The position numbers were made by a program, and so were the translations under genes. A stretch of 64,000 nt of DNA from Chamaelirium japonicum (taxonomy: Eukaryota; Streptophyta; Magnoliopsida; Liliales; Melanthiaceae): contig CANTAL010000146.1 in NCBI GenBank assembly GCA_947650365.1, positions 682,001 through 746,000 of the forward strand. Reading direction: 5' to 3'. The notes under the pieces were generated by a model, which worked only from the letters and a program-made list of their open reading frames with translations, did not search any database and was not told where the DNA came from. This document shows, one piece after another, positions 29,935 to 43,346 of the stretch (position 1 is its first letter; the number at the start of each line of letters is the position of its first letter).

Positions 29935-32900
29935 ATTTATTCTAATTCATTCATACAATCCATTCTAATTCTTTCACACGATCTATTCTAATTCATTCGT
30001 AGGATCCATTCTAATTCATTCGTATAATCTATTCTATTTCATTTGTACGATCCATTCTTACTCATTCGTATGATCCATTCTAATTCATTCGGACGAATGT
30101 ATCCATTCTAATTTATTCGTATGATCCGTTCTAATTCATTCGTACGATCCATTCTAATTCATTCGTACGATCCATTCTAATTCATTCGTCCGATCCATTC
30201 TAATTCATTCGCACGAATGTATCCATTCTAATTCATTCGTACGGTCCATTCTATATCATTCGCACAATCCATTCTATTTCATTCGTACGATCCATTCTTA
30301 CTCATTCGTATGATCCATTATGGATACATTCGTGCGAATGAATTAGAATGGATTATACGAATGAGTAAGAATGGATCGTACGAATGAAATAGAATGGATT
30401 GTGCGAATGAATTAGAATGGATCGTACGAATGAATTAGAATGGATCGTGTGAAAGAATTAGAATGGATTGTATGAATGAATTAGAATAGATCGTATGAAT
30501 GAATTAGAATGGATCGTACGAATGAATTAGAATGGATCGTACGAATGAACTAGAATGGATACATTCGTACGAATGAATTAGAATGGATCATACGAATGAA
30601 TTAGAATGGATCGTACGAATGAATTAGAATGGATCTTACGAATGAATTAGAATGGATCGTACGAATGCACGATCCATGCGAATGAATTAGAATAGATCGT
30701 TCGAATGAACTAAAATGGATACATTCGTGCGAATGAATTAGAATGGATCGTACGAATGCATTCTAATTCATTCGTACGATCCATTCTAATTCATTCGCAC
30801 GATCCATTCTAATTCATTCATAGGATCCATTCTAATTCATTCATACGATCTATTCTAATTCTTTCGCACGAATGTATCCATTCTAATTCATTCGCACGAA
30901 TGTATCCATTCTAATTCATTCATACGATCCATTCTAATTCATTCGTACGATCCATTCTAATTCATTCATACGATCCATTCTAATTAATTCGTATGATCCA
31001 TTCTAATTCATTCGTACGATCCATTCTAATTCATTCATACAATCCATTCTAATTCATTCATACGATCCATTCTAATTCACTCATACGATCCATTCTAATA
31101 CATTCACACGATCCATTCTAATTCATTTGCACGAATATATCCATTCTAATTCATTCGTACGATCCATTCTAATTCCTTCGTACGATCGATTCTAATTCAT
31201 TCGTACGATCTATTCTAATTCATTCGTACGATCCATTCTAATTCATTCGTCCGAATGAATTAGAATGGATACATTCGTGCGAATGAATTAGAATGGATAC
31301 ATTCATGCGAAAGAATTAGAATAAATCGTATGAATGAATTAGAATGGATCCTATGAATGAATTAGAATGGATCGTGCGAATGAATTAGAATGGATCGTAC
31401 GAATGAATTAGAATAGATCGTGCTAATGAATTAGAATTGATCGAACGAATGAATTAGCATGGATCGTGCTAATGAATTAGAATGGATCGTACGAATGAAT
31501 TAGAATGGATCGTGTGAAAGAATTAGAATGGATTGTATGAATTAATTAGAATGGATCGTACGAATGAATTAGAATGGATCGTACGAATGAATTAGAATGG
31601 ATCGTACAAATGAATTAGAATAGATCGTACGAATGAATTAGAATGGATCATACGAAGGAATTAGAATGGATCGTACGAATGAGTTAGAATGGATCGTATG
31701 AATGAATTAGAATGGATACATTCGTGTGAATGAATTAGAATGGATCGTATGAATGAATTAGAATAGATTTTGTGAATGAATTAGAACTGATCGTACGAAT
31801 GAATTAGAATGGATACATTCGTGCGAATGAATTAGAATGGATTGTATGAATGAATTAGAATGGATCCTATGAATGAATTAGATTGGATCGTATGAATGAA
31901 TTAGAATGGATATATCCGTGCGAATGAATTAGAATTGATCGTACGAATGAATTAGAATGGATCGTGCGAATGAATTAGAATGGATCGTACGAATGAATTA
32001 GAATGGATACATTCGTGCGAATGAATTAGAATGGATACATTCGTTCGAAAGAATTAGAATAGATCGTATGAATGAATTAGAATGGATCCTATGAATGAAT
32101 TAGAATGGATCGTGCGAATGAATTAGAAAGGATCGTACGAATGAATTAGAATGGATCGTGCTAATGAATTAGAATTGATCGAACGAATGAATTAGCATGG
32201 ATCGTGCTAATGAATTAGAATGGAACGTACGAATGAATTAGAATAGATCGTGTGAAAGAATTAGAATGGATTGTATGAATGAATTAGAATGAATTCGTAC
32301 GATCCATTCGAATTCATTCGCACGATCCATTCTAATTCATTCATATGATCCATTCTAATTCATTCATACAATCCATTCTAATTCTTTCACACGATCCATC
32401 CTAACTCATTCGTAGGATCCATTCTAATTCATTCGTACAATCTATTCTATTTCATTCGTACGATCCATTCTAATTCATTCGTACGATCCATTCTAATTTA
32501 TTCGCTCGAATGTATCCATTCTAATCCATTCGTATGATCCTTTCTAATCCATTCGTACGATCCATTCTAATTCATTCGCATGAATGTAACCATTCTAATT
32601 CATTCATTTGATCCATTCTAATTCATTTGTACGATCCATTCTAATTCATTAGCACGATCCATGCTAATTCATTCGTTCAATCAATTCTAATTCATTAGCA
32701 CGATCCATTCTAATTCATTCGTACGATCCATTCTAATTCATTCGCACGATCCATTCTAATTCATTCATAGGATCCATTCTAATTCATTCATACGATCTTT
32801 TCTAATTCTTTCACACGAATGTATCCATTCTAATTCATTCGCACGAATGTATCAATTCTAATTCATTCGTACGATCCATTCTAATTTATTCGCACGATCC

Positions 32901-33494
32901 ATTCTAATTCATTCGTACGATCAATTCTAATTCATTCGCACGAATGTATCCATTCTAATTCATTCGTACGATCCATTCTAATTCATTCATTGGATCCATT
33001 CTAATTCATTCATACAATCCATTCTAATTCATTCGCACGAATGTATCCATTCTAATTCATTCGTACGATCAGTTCTAATTCATTCACAAAATCTATTCTA
33101 ATTCATTCATACGATCCATTCTAATTCATTCACACGAATGTATCCATTCTAATTCATTCATACGATCCATTCTAATTCATTCGTACGATCCATTCTAATT
33201 ACTTCGTACGATCCATTCTAATTCATTCGTACGATCTATTCTAATTCATTCGTACAATCCATTCTAATTCATTCGTACGATCCATTCTAATTCCTTCGTA
33301 CGATCCATTCTAATTCATTCGTACGATCCATTCTAATTCATTCATACAATTCATTCTAATTCTTTCACACTATCCATTCTAATTCATTCGTACGATCCAT
33401 TCTAATTCATTCGTGCAATCCATTCTATTTCATTCGTACGATCCATTCTTACTCATTCGTACGATCCATTCTAATTCATTCACACGAATGTATC
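29935..33494. repeat. Satellite block, alternating orientation
   Basis: Orientation is F 29935-30318, R to 30760, F to 31250, R to 32295 and F to 33495. The first F part (CATACAATCC, TTTCACACG, CGTAGGATCC, CTATTTCATT, CGGACGAATG in that order) is the module that also opens the right array at 48671 and recurs at 59749. Its later part, with CGTCCGATCC, matches the end of the left array at 37466-37701. Confidence 0.88.
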
Positions 33495-36400
33495 CATTCG
33501 TACGAATGAATTAGAATAGATTGAACGAATGAATTAGAATGGATCGTACGAATGAATTAGAATAGATCGTACGAAGGAATTAGAATGGATCGTACGAATG
33601 AATTAGAATGGATCATACGAATGAATTAGAATAGATCGTACAAAGAAATTAGAATGGATCGTACGAAGGAATTAGAATGGATCGTACGAAGGAATTAGAA
33701 TGGATCGTACGAATGAATTAGAATGGATATATTCGTGCAAATTAATTAGAATGGATCGTATGAATGTATTAGAATGGATCGTATGAGTGAATTAGAATGG
33801 ATCGTACGAATGAATTAGAATGGATACATTCGTGTGAATGAATTAGAATGGATCGTATGAATGAATTAGAATAGATTTTGTGAATGAATTAGAACTGATC
33901 GTACGAATGAATTAGAATGGATACATTCGTGCGAATGAATTAGAATGGATTGTATGAATGAATTAGAATGGATCCTATGAATGAATTAGAATGGATCGTA
34001 CGAATGAATTAGAATAGATACATTCATGCGAATGAAATAGAATGGATCGTACGAATGAGTAAGAATGGATCGTCATTCTAATTCATTCGTATGATCCATT
34101 CTAATTCATTTGTATCCATTCTATTTCATTCGCACGATCCATTCTAATTCATTCGCGCAATCTATTCTAATTCATTCGTACGATCCATTCTAATTCATTC
34201 GTACGATCCATTCTAATTCATTCATACAATCCATTCTAATTTATTCGCACGAATGTATCCATTCTAATTCATTTGCACGATCCATTCTAATTCATTCCTA
34301 TGATCTATTCTAATTCATTCGTACGATCCATTCTAATTCATTCTAATTCATTCGTACGATCCATTCTACGATCCATTCTAATTCATTCGTATATTCCATT
34401 CTAATTCATTAGCACGATCCATGCTAATGAATTAGAATGGATCGTACGATCCAATCTAATTCATTCATACGATCCATTCTTACTCATTCGTATGATCCAT
34501 TCTAATTCAATCGTACGATCCATTCTAATTCATTCGTACGATCCATTCTAATTCCTTCGTACGATCCATTCTAATTCATTCGTACGATCCATTCTAATTC
34601 ATTCGTACGATCCATTCTAATTCATTCACGCAATCTATTTTAATTCATTCGTATGATCCATTCTAATTCATTCGTACGATCCATTCTAATTCATTCATAC
34701 AATCCATTCTAATTTATTCGCACGAATATATCCATTCTAATTCATTCGTACGATCCATTCTAATTCATTAATATGATCCATTCTAATTCATTCGTACGAT
34801 CCATTCTAATTCATTCGTAGGATCCATTCTAATTCATTCGTACAATTTATTCTATTTCATTCGTACGATCCATTCTTACTCATTCGTATGATCCATTCTA
34901 ATTTATTCGGACGAATGTATCCATTCTAATTTATTCGTACGATCCATTCTAATTCATTCGTACGATCCATTCTAATTCATTCGTATGATCCATTCTTACT
35001 CATTCGTATGATCCATTCTAATTCATTCGTACGATCCATTCTAATTCATTCGTACGATCGATTCTAATTCATTCGCACTATCCATTCTAATTCATTCGTA
35101 CGATCCATTCTAATTCATTCGTATGATCCATTCTAATTTATTCGTTCAAATATATCCATTCTAATTCATTCGTACGATCCATTCTAAATCATTCGTACGG
35201 TCCATTCTAATTCATTCGCACAATCCATTCTATTTCATTCGTACGATCCATTCTTACTCATTCGTATGATCCATTATGGATACATTCGTGCGAATGAATT
35301 AGAATGGATCAAACGAATGAGTAAGAATGGATCGTACAAATGAAATAGAATGGATTGTGCGAATGAATTAGAATGGATCGTACGAATGAATTAGAATGGA
35401 TCGTGTGAAAGAATTAGAATGGATCATGCTAATGAATTAGAATGGATCGTACGAATGGATTAGAATGGATACATTCGAGCGAATGAATTAGAATGGATCG
35501 TACGAATGAATTAGAATGGATCATACGAATGAGTAAGAATGGATCGTACGAATGAATTAGAATGGATCGTATGAATGAATTAGAATGGATCGTACAAATA
35601 AATTAGAATGGATACATTCATCCGAATGAATTAGAATAGATCATACGAATGAGTAAGAATGGATCGTACGAATGAAATAGAATAGATCGTACGAATGAAT
35701 TAGAATGGAATATACGAATGAATTAGAATGGATCGTACGAATGAATTAGAATGGATCGTATGATTGAATTAGAATGGATCGTACGAATGAATTAGAATGG
35801 ATCGTGCGAATGAATTCGAATGAATTGTAAGATCCATTCTAATTCATTCATACAATCCATTCTAATTCATTCGCACGAATGTATCCATTCTAATCCATTC
35901 GTACGATCCATTCTAATCCATTCGTACGATCCATTCTAATTCATTCGCACAAATATATCCATTCTAATTCATTCGTACGATCCATTCTAATTCATTCGTA
36001 CGATCCATTCTAATTCATTCGTATGATCCATTTTAATTAATTCGTATGATCCATTCTAATTCATTCGTACGATCCATTCTAATTCATTCGTACGATCCAT
36101 TCTAATTCATTCGTACGATCCATTCTAATTCATTTGTATGATCCATTCTAATTAATTCGTATGATCCATTCTAATTCATTCGTACGATCCATTCTAATTT
36201 ATTCGTACGATCCATTCTAATTCATTCGCACAATCCATTCTATTTCATTCGTATGATCCATTCTTACTTATTGGTACGATCCATTCTAATTCATTCGCAC
36301 GAATGTATCCATTCTAATTCATTCGTACAAATCCATTCTAATTCATTCGTACAATCCATTCTATTTCATTCGTACGATCCATTCTTACTCATTCGTATGA

Positions 36401-37701
36401 TCCATTCTAATTCATTCGCACGAATGTATCCATTCTAAATCATTCGTACGATCCATTCTAATTCATTCGTACGATCCATTCTAAATCATTCGTACAATCC
36501 ATTCTATTTCATTCATACGATCAATTCTAATTCATTCTAATTCATTCTATTTCATTCGTACGATCCGTTCTAATTCACTCATACGATCCATTCTAATTCA
36601 TTCATACGATCCATTCTAATTCATTTGCACGAATATATCCATTCTAATTCATTCGTACGATCCATTCTAATTCCTTCGTACAATCCATTCTAATTCCTTC
36701 GTACGATCCATTCTATTTCATTCGTATGATCCATTCTAATTCCTTCGTACGATCCATTCTAATTCCTTCGTATCCATTCTAATTCACTCGTACGATCCAT
36801 TCTAATTCATTCATACGATCTATTCTAATTCATTCATACAATCCATTCTAATTCTTTCACACGATCCATTCTAATTCATTCGTACGATCCATTCTAATTC
36901 ATTCGCACAATCCTTTCTATTTCATTCGTACGATCCATTCTGACTCATTGGTACGATCCATTCTAATTCATTCGCACGAATGTATCCATTCTAATTCATT
37001 CGTATGAATCCATTCTAATCCATTCGTACAATCTATTCTATTCCATTCTAATTCATTAGCATGATCCATTCTAATTCATTCGTACGATCCATTCTAATTC
37101 ATTCGTACGATCCATTCTAATTCATTCGTCCGATCCATTCTAATTCATTCGCACGAATGTATCCATTCTAATTCATTCGTTCGATCAATTCTAATTCATT
37201 AGCACGATCCATTCTAATTCATTCGTATGATCCATTCTAATTCATTCGCACGATCCATTCTAATTCATTCATAGGATCCATTCTAATTCATTCGTACGAT
37301 CCATTCTAGTTCATTCGTACGATCCATTCTAATTCATTCGAACAATCCATTCTATTTCATTCGTACGATCCATTCTTACTCATTGGTACGATCCATTCTA
37401 ATTCATTCGCACGAATGTATCCATTCTAATTCATTCGTACGAATCCATTCTAATTCATTCATACAATCTATTCTATTTCATTCGTACGATCCATTCTTAC
37501 TCATTCGTATGATCCATTCTAATTCATTCGGACGAATGTATCCATTCTAATTCATTCGTACGATCCATTCTAATTCATTCGTACGATCCATTCTAATTCA
37601 TTCGTACGATCCATTCTAATTCATTCGTCCGATCCATTCTAATTCATTCGCACGAATGTATCCATTCTAATTTATTCGTACGATCCATTCTAATTCATTC
37701 G
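33495..37701. repeat. Satellite block adjoining the retroelement
   Basis: Orientation is R 33495-34070, F to 34425, a very short R piece to about 34450, F to 35275, R to 35830 and F to 37701. The F part from about 35.8 kb is the longest uninterrupted F run next to the insertion. The last 240 bp (CTATTTCATT, CGGACGAATG, CGTCCGATCC, CGCACGAATG) reproduce the module at about 30030-30240. The array ends at TTCATTCG and foreign DNA starts immediately. Confidence 0.9.
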
Positions 37702-38880
37702 AGCAGCGACCTACTCCGGCTCTGCGACCTCTCGTCGTTAAGGCCGTGGAGAGGCGGGAGGTGCCACAGGTGGCACCTTTGCCCGGACCACCCGCAGTTC
37801 CTACCGTACAGCCCGCTGAAGCCCCCCAGGTGGTCGCTGGAAGGCCGGCAAACTAGCGCCAGCCTACGGGACCCGGGGAGCGGGATTTCACCGTGTTAAC
37901 CCACTCGCCAGGGCAAATCTTTCACCAGATTCGGAACGAACCTTTCTTTCAGTATCCCCCCCCTACAGGTCGGGGAGCCCGGCTCAACCGACAATTCGCG
38001 GCGGTGCGCCTTTCATCGCAGCCCCGGGCATCACACCAACAGATGTCGGGCTCTCAAGAACTACCTCGAGGACTTGGTCACCCAGGGCCATTTGAATCAG
38101 TTTATTTCGCCTCCAAGGAGGTTCGAGGTGATACCGGCACGGGCTCCTCGGGAGGAAGATCGCCCGGGGCCCACTGAGCCCGCCCTGCCTCCACCGCCCC
38201 CGGGAGGGCCGGCGGTCTGTCACACCATCAGTGGGCGCCTGAACGGCCCAAGATCTAGCAACGAGGTTCGGCGGCAAGTTAGAGAGATGGAGCGGGCTCA
38301 GAAGGTATTCTCTGTTTCTCTAACTCCTGTACTGCACCAAACACCAAGGGTAGAAGTCCGAGACTTTATCTGGTTCTCGGAGGAGGACATGGCCAGGGTG
38401 GTTACCCCCCACAATGATCCCCTCGTCATACGCCTTATAATGGCGAACATCGAAGTAAGGCGGGTCCTGGTTGACCCAGGAAGTGCCGTAGACATCCTGT
38501 TCTTGTCGGCCTTCCAGCGAATGGGGTTGAGACAAATTGATTTGTCTCCCTCAACGGGCTCGCTCACCGGTTTCACCGGCGAGGTCGCTAAGGTGGTAGG
38601 GGAGATAACCCTCACCGTAACGGCGGGCCCGGAGGTGCGTCAAGTCCGCTTCACGGTGGTAGATGGACAGTCCACTTTCAATGCCATCCTAGAGCGACCT
38701 TGGCTGAGGCAGATGAAAGCAGTGTCCTCGCCTAATCACCAGGCCCTCAAGTTTCCCACAAACGGAGGGGTCGTGGTAATTCGAGGAGATCAGGTCGCCG
38801 CTACCAGGTGCGAGCAGGACGTCTTTCACCTCGCGGACGTTGAGGTCGCCGAGGCCAAAAGGCCCGCGCCCTCCTAGCAA
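37702..38880 (+). pseudogene. Gag (zinc-knuckle side) and protease region, fossil
   Basis: The left end has a proline-rich stretch typical of Tat Gag. A zinc-knuckle-like segment around 38010-38100 (HRSPGHHTNRC, then ALKNYLEDLVTQGHLNQFI) matches the conserved C-terminal part of Tat Gag. From about 38340 to 38830 follows an aspartic-protease-like domain with VLVDPGSAVDILF around 38465-38505 and a later FNAILERPWL segment, both standard in Tat proteases. In a working element Gag forms the particle and the protease cuts the polyprotein. Pol follows about 95 bp downstream on the same strand. It is treated as a broken fossil. Confidence 0.85.
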
Positions 38881-38973
38881 TTAACACCCACCTCGAGCGG
38901 GCTCCCTCAAAGCCCGAGAGAGGTCTCCTCGCTTAAATCCCCTACTTCACCCTCGGGTGGGAGCGGTGCGGAT

Positions 38974-41900
38974 ATGGAGCTCGAGGAGAAAGGTCGCCCA
39001 CCAGGATCCCGGGGAGGGAGTTTTCCCATTGCCGAGCCGCTACAAGAAGTCAACATCGGTAGCGAGGACGGACCGAGGATTGTTAGTCTCGGGACCTCGC
39101 TAACCAGGGGCGAGGTCCTGGCCCTAACTGATATACTCAGGGAATACCGCGACTTATTCGCCTGGAGCTTCGCGGACATGCCTGGGATTGACCCGGAGGT
39201 CGCTTGTCATCGTCTGCACACCATGAAAGAATTCCTGCCGGTCAAGCAAAAAGCTCGGCACATACCGGCTGCGAAGTCCATCGCAGTGGTGGCGGAGATA
39301 GACAAGCTAGAGCGGGCTGGCTTTATACGCGAGGCGTACTTCCCTGAGTGGATCTCCAATATTGTGGCGGTCCCCAAGAAGAGCGAGGCGGTGAGAGTGT
39401 GCATTGACTTCTCCGACCTCAATAAGGCATGCCCGAAGGATGGTTTTCCACTTCCACGAATAGGCGCACTGGTCGACGCAGCTGTCGGGTTCCAGGCCCT
39501 ATCCTTCATGGATGGATATTCAGGGTATAACCAGATACCTCTACACGTCGACGATCAAGAGAAGACCGCTTTCTATTCTGGGGCGGGCTACCAGAAGCTA
39601 TTCTGCTATCGCGTGATGCTTTTTGGACTTAAGAACGCTGGAGCGACCTACCAAAGGTTAGTCACTCAGATGTTTAAGGGTCAGATCGGCAGGAATGTCG
39701 AAGTTTATGTGGACGACCTCCTGGTGAAAAGTCGAGAGCGAGAGGGGCATGTCGCCGATCTCTGCGAAACCTTTGAAGTGTTGAGAAAGTACCAAATGAG
39801 GCTGAACCCGGCAAAGTGCGCATTCGGGGTGACTTCTGGGAAATTCCTAGGGTACCTGGCCACCCACAGGGGGATCGAGGCGGACCCTGGGCAAATCCGA
39901 GCACTTGTCGAGATGCCCGCACCAAAAACCCGGCAGGAAGTCCAAAGGTTGAGCGGGCGAATCGCCGCGCTCAATCGATTCATCTCCAAATCCTCAGACA
40001 ACTGCCGACCTCTTTTCGAGCTACTTCGAAAAGGAGCGAGCATATGTTGGGATGAAAAGTGCGAGCACGCTTTTCAGAAGATCAAGGACTATCTGGCGAG
40101 CCCGCCAATCCTAGCGGCGCCTAAGGAGGGTGCCGAGCTGGGCGTGTACCTGGCAGTCACCGAGAATGCGGTAAGCGGAGTCCTTGTTGTGGAAGAAGCA
40201 AAGGTGGAGCGGCCTGTCTACTTTGTAAGCCACACAATGCTTCCCGCCGAGCTCCGGTATCGACCAATCGAGAAGGTCGCATTGGCCTTTGTCCTTACCG
40301 CGAGAAAGCTTCACCCCTACTTCTCGGCGCACCCTGTTAAGGTCATCACGGAGCACCCTCTAAAGAGCACGCTCTCCAGACCCTCGGTGGCCGGCAGGCT
40401 CTACCGATGGTCCGCCGAGCTCGCCGCCTATGGTTTGGAGTATGTCCCTCGAGTTGCTGTCAAAGGGCAGGCTCTCGCCAATTTCTTGGCGGACTTCCCC
40501 ATAGAAGAACCAGTCCAGTACCAGGAGGATGAGCCAACTGAGGCACATCCTGGGAAGGCGAGGTTCTTGAACAACCAAGGCGAGCTTCCTCCAACTAAGC
40601 ATTCAGAGATGGCGGGCTGGGAATTATTCGTCGATGGATCCTCCAACGCTTTGGGGGCCGGGATCGGGGTTGCACTGATCGCTCAGTCGGTAATTCTTGA
40701 GAAATCAGTCCGGTTGGATTTCGCTGCTACCAACAACGAAGTAGAATATGAGGCATTGTTGGCTGGTCTGGAGCTCGCTCAAGAGGTAGGCGCCAAGCGC
40801 TTGAAGGTTTTCAGCGATTCCCAACTAATTATTTGCCAAATCAATGGAGAGTACGCCTCCCGGGATGCGCGAATGGCGGGCTATATGGATCTGGTAAAGG
40901 GCAAGGCCACAGAGTTCGAAAAGATCTCTTTCGAGCAAATCCCTCGAACCGATAATAGGCGAGCTGATGCATTGGCAAACGCTGCCTGCCTGCTGGGAAC
41001 ATCAGAAGCTCGCCAGATTCTCATCGAGGTCCAGAATCAGTCTCGGCTCCGACTGATAGAGCCCGTTGTTAACCAAGTCTCCGCCGACGTACCACCCGGC
41101 GGATGGACCGCCCCCATTCTTTGTTTTCTCCAGAAGGGCGAGCTTCCAGAGAATAGAGAGGAAGCCCGGCGAGTGGAGAAATGCGCTGGGCGCTACCTCA
41201 TTCGCTGGGATCTCCTTTTTCGAAGATCCTTTGGCGGGCCAAATCTTCGTTGCGTCGAGAGCCCGGAGACCGAAGAAGTTTTGAATAGCATTCACTCGGG
41301 CGAGCTGGGAAACCACGCTGGTGGGCGGTCTCTAGCTGCGAAAGTACGGAGGCAAAGATACTGGTGGCCCACTCTGGAGCAAGATGCCTTGAAGATCGCA
41401 CAAAGCTGCATCCAATGCCAGAAGCACGCCACGACAAATCATATGCCCGCAGAGGAACTGCATCCTCTGGCGAGCCCCTGGCCGTTTCAACAATGGGGGT
41501 TAGATATTGTGGGACTTTTCCCCGTATCAGCCCGGCAAAAGAAATTCATCTTAGTGGCAACGGACTACTTCACCAAATGGGTGGAAGCGGTCCCGCTAGC
41601 TAAGATAGGCGAAAAGCAAGTAAGAGACTTCCTTTGGAAGAATATTTTCTGCCGGTTCGGTCTGCCTCGGGTACTTATCACCGACAATGGTCGCTAGTTC
41701 GATAATCGCTTGATCAGAAGCTTTTGTGTTGAATATGGAGTCGACCTAAGGTTCTCGTCCCCAAGGTACCCTCAAAGCAATGGGCAGGCCGAAGCTACGA
41801 ATCGTGTAATCCTAGACAACCTCAAGAAAAGGCTGGAAGGGAAAAAAGGATTGTGGGAGCAGGAGCTCGATGGAGTCTTGTGGGCCTATCGCACTACTCC

Positions 41901-42339
41901 ACGTCGCTCAACTAACGAGTCCCCTTTCAGTCTCACTTTTGGTTGCGAAGCCGTGCTACCCATCGAAGCCGAGCTGCTCACTGAAAGAATGCTTGCGTCG
42001 GAGGAGGTCGACAACGACAAACTGCTCGTCGACTCCCTCGATCAGCTCAAAGAAAGACGAGAGCGCGCCAATCTACACCTCGCCGGATATAGACAGGAAA
42101 TGAAGCGCGCCTATGACAAAAGAGTCCGCCACCGGGCATTCAAGGCTGGCGATCTGGTGATGAGAAAGGTGTTCGCAAACACGCAAGAGCCTAATGCAGG
42201 AAAGCTCGCGGCGAACTTGGAAGGCCCCTACATAGTACACGAAGCACGAAGCTCGGGGGCTTACCGGTTGATGACCGCTGGAGGCGACCTGTTAGAGCGA
42301 CCTTGGAACGCTTTGCACCTTCGCAAGTTTTATGCATAA
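38974..42339 (+). pseudogene. Pol region: RT, two RNase H domains, integrase (fossil)
   Basis: Domains in order: reverse transcriptase about 39230-39860 (CIDFSDLNKACPKD, FMDGYSGYNQI, and the catalytic YVDD at 39706-39717); the Gypsy RNase H about 40070-40500; a linker; a second, archaeal-type RNase H about 40615-40985 (LFVDGSS, with its first Asp codon at 40633, then ATNNEVEYEAL and FSDSQLI); the integrase zinc finger (His at 41293 and 41314, Cys at 41407 and 41416); the integrase core beginning at WGLDIVG near 41500; and a GPY-type tail (NLEGPYIV) near 42210-42240 with no chromodomain. The second RNase H is the hallmark of the Tat lineage. In a live element this polyprotein copies the RNA genome and integrates the DNA. 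This copy is broken and not expected to work. Confidence 0.95.
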
Positions 42340-42454
42340 GACCAAGGGATTTTGTAAATCAACTCCTGAAAAAGTTATGAATGAGCGATGGGGGTTTCAA
42401 CAAAGAATTTAACTAGGAAGCTCGGCGCAGCAAGAGCCCCAATGATCTATAACG
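42340..42454 (+). other. Spacer after pol
   Basis: This short non-coding stretch of the retroelement lies between the end of pol and the 78-bp repeats. I see no motif in it. Confidence 0.6.
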
Positions 42455-42885
42455 TGCAGTCCGCCGTTGTGCGGACTTAAAACAAGATCGGGATCCTCAG
42501 AGGCAGCCAGTGGGCGACCTTGAGATTCTCGGGGCAGTCCGCCGTTGTGCGGACTTAAAGCAAGACCGGGATCCTCAGAGGCAGCCAGTGGGCGACCTTG
42601 AGCTTCCCGGGGCAGTCCACCGTCGTGCGGACTTAAAACAAGACCGGGATCCTCAGAGGCAGCCAGTGGGCGACCTTGAGATTCCCGGGGCAGTCCGCCG
42701 TTGTGCGGACTTAAAGCAAGACCGGGATCCTCAGAGGCAGCCAGTGGGCAACCTTGAGATTCCCGGGGCAGTCCGCCGTTGTGCGGACTTAAAGCAAGAC
42801 CGGGATCCTCAGAGGCAGCCAGTGGGCGACCTTGAGATTCCCGGGGAAGTCCGCTGCCTAGTGGACTCTAAACCTAACCGGGATC
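42455..42885 (+). repeat. 78-bp tandem repeats, each with a hairpin
   Basis: The stem start recurs at 42461, 42539, 42617, 42695, 42773 and 42851, exactly 78 bp apart, giving five full units and a partial sixth. Each unit carries AGTCCGC, a 6-nt loop and GCGGACT, a 7-bp hairpin. The last unit has changed on both arms yet still pairs through one G-T wobble. Because 78 is a multiple of three, the array reads as an open frame of 26-residue repeats (42510-42926). I regard that as a by-product, since it has no match to a known Gag, Pol or accessory protein that I can recognise. The array lies in the long 3' region typical of Tat elements. Confidence 0.93.
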
Positions 42886-43346
42886 CTTCGTGTTCACCTG
42901 CCATGAACGGAAGCATCCTGGCATGAGCGTACCCCTCAAAGGGCAAATCCGCTGAATAGGATCATCGAGGGAAATTAACCGGGTAGGGGGCAGCTAGCAC
43001 TTATTAGTTTCTTTCAAAAATAAAAATGGTTTAAGTCTCTGAGTGTAGGGAAGTTTTTGAAGTCTTTTGGTTCGCTTATCATTTTTCCGGGCTCAGGGAC
43101 TATATTGAGGTTTAGCGAGCATGCCGAGTTTTTAGTTTGCATGTATTTTAAAATAAAATGGTTGAATCGAATTAGTTGCCTCGCCCGGGGTATCACTCTC
43201 GAGATCACTGCGAAACTCCTAAAGCGGACTCATGAGCGGATTCGCAGAAAGAAAAGAAACACAGAAGAGTACACAAAGGCGAGCTCAGAAATATTCTATT
43301 CATCACATTTATCGTAAAGATTACAACAGGGTTACAAAGATATAGC
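42886..43346. other. Spacer between 78-bp repeats and antisense gene
   Basis: This is AT-richer non-coding retroelement DNA lying just beyond the 3' end of the antisense gene, so it probably includes that gene's 3' UTR. No canonical AATAAA was found on the minus strand. Short open frames here on both strands have no recognisable content. Confidence 0.5.

Larger units (their letters stand above)
1..37701. repeat. Left satellite array, 23-bp monomer with 28-bp variant
   Basis: The whole stretch is a short-monomer satellite with no other sequence visible in it. The main monomer is 23 bp, built on TCTAATTCATTCGTACGATC. By count of the consensus it is 8/23 G+C and has two CpGs in TCGTACGA. A 28-bp form replaces GATCC by GAATGTATCC. 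Blocks reading CATTCTAATTC (F) alternate with blocks reading GAATTAGAATG (R), with about 44 switches here. Common point variants are GTAC/GCAC/ATAC before the GATC, TTCTTAC for TTCTAAT, and ATTCC for ATTCA. The array is not telomeric and not a microsatellite. Pericentromeric or knob-like heterochromatin is a reasonable guess but nothing in the sequence proves it. Confidence 0.97.

Noticed and set aside
1-37701. CRISPR-like regular repeats
   Set aside because: There are no distinct spacers. The units are contiguous and vary by point changes, and the context is eukaryotic.
1-37701. Telomere-type repeat
   Set aside because: No TTTAGGG or similar runs are present. The TTAGAATGG word is only part of the 23-bp monomer.
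42510-42926. 138-codon open frame with 26-residue repeats
   Set aside because: It follows from a 78-bp period, a multiple of three. There is no known domain, and the DNA hairpin is a simpler reason for conservation.
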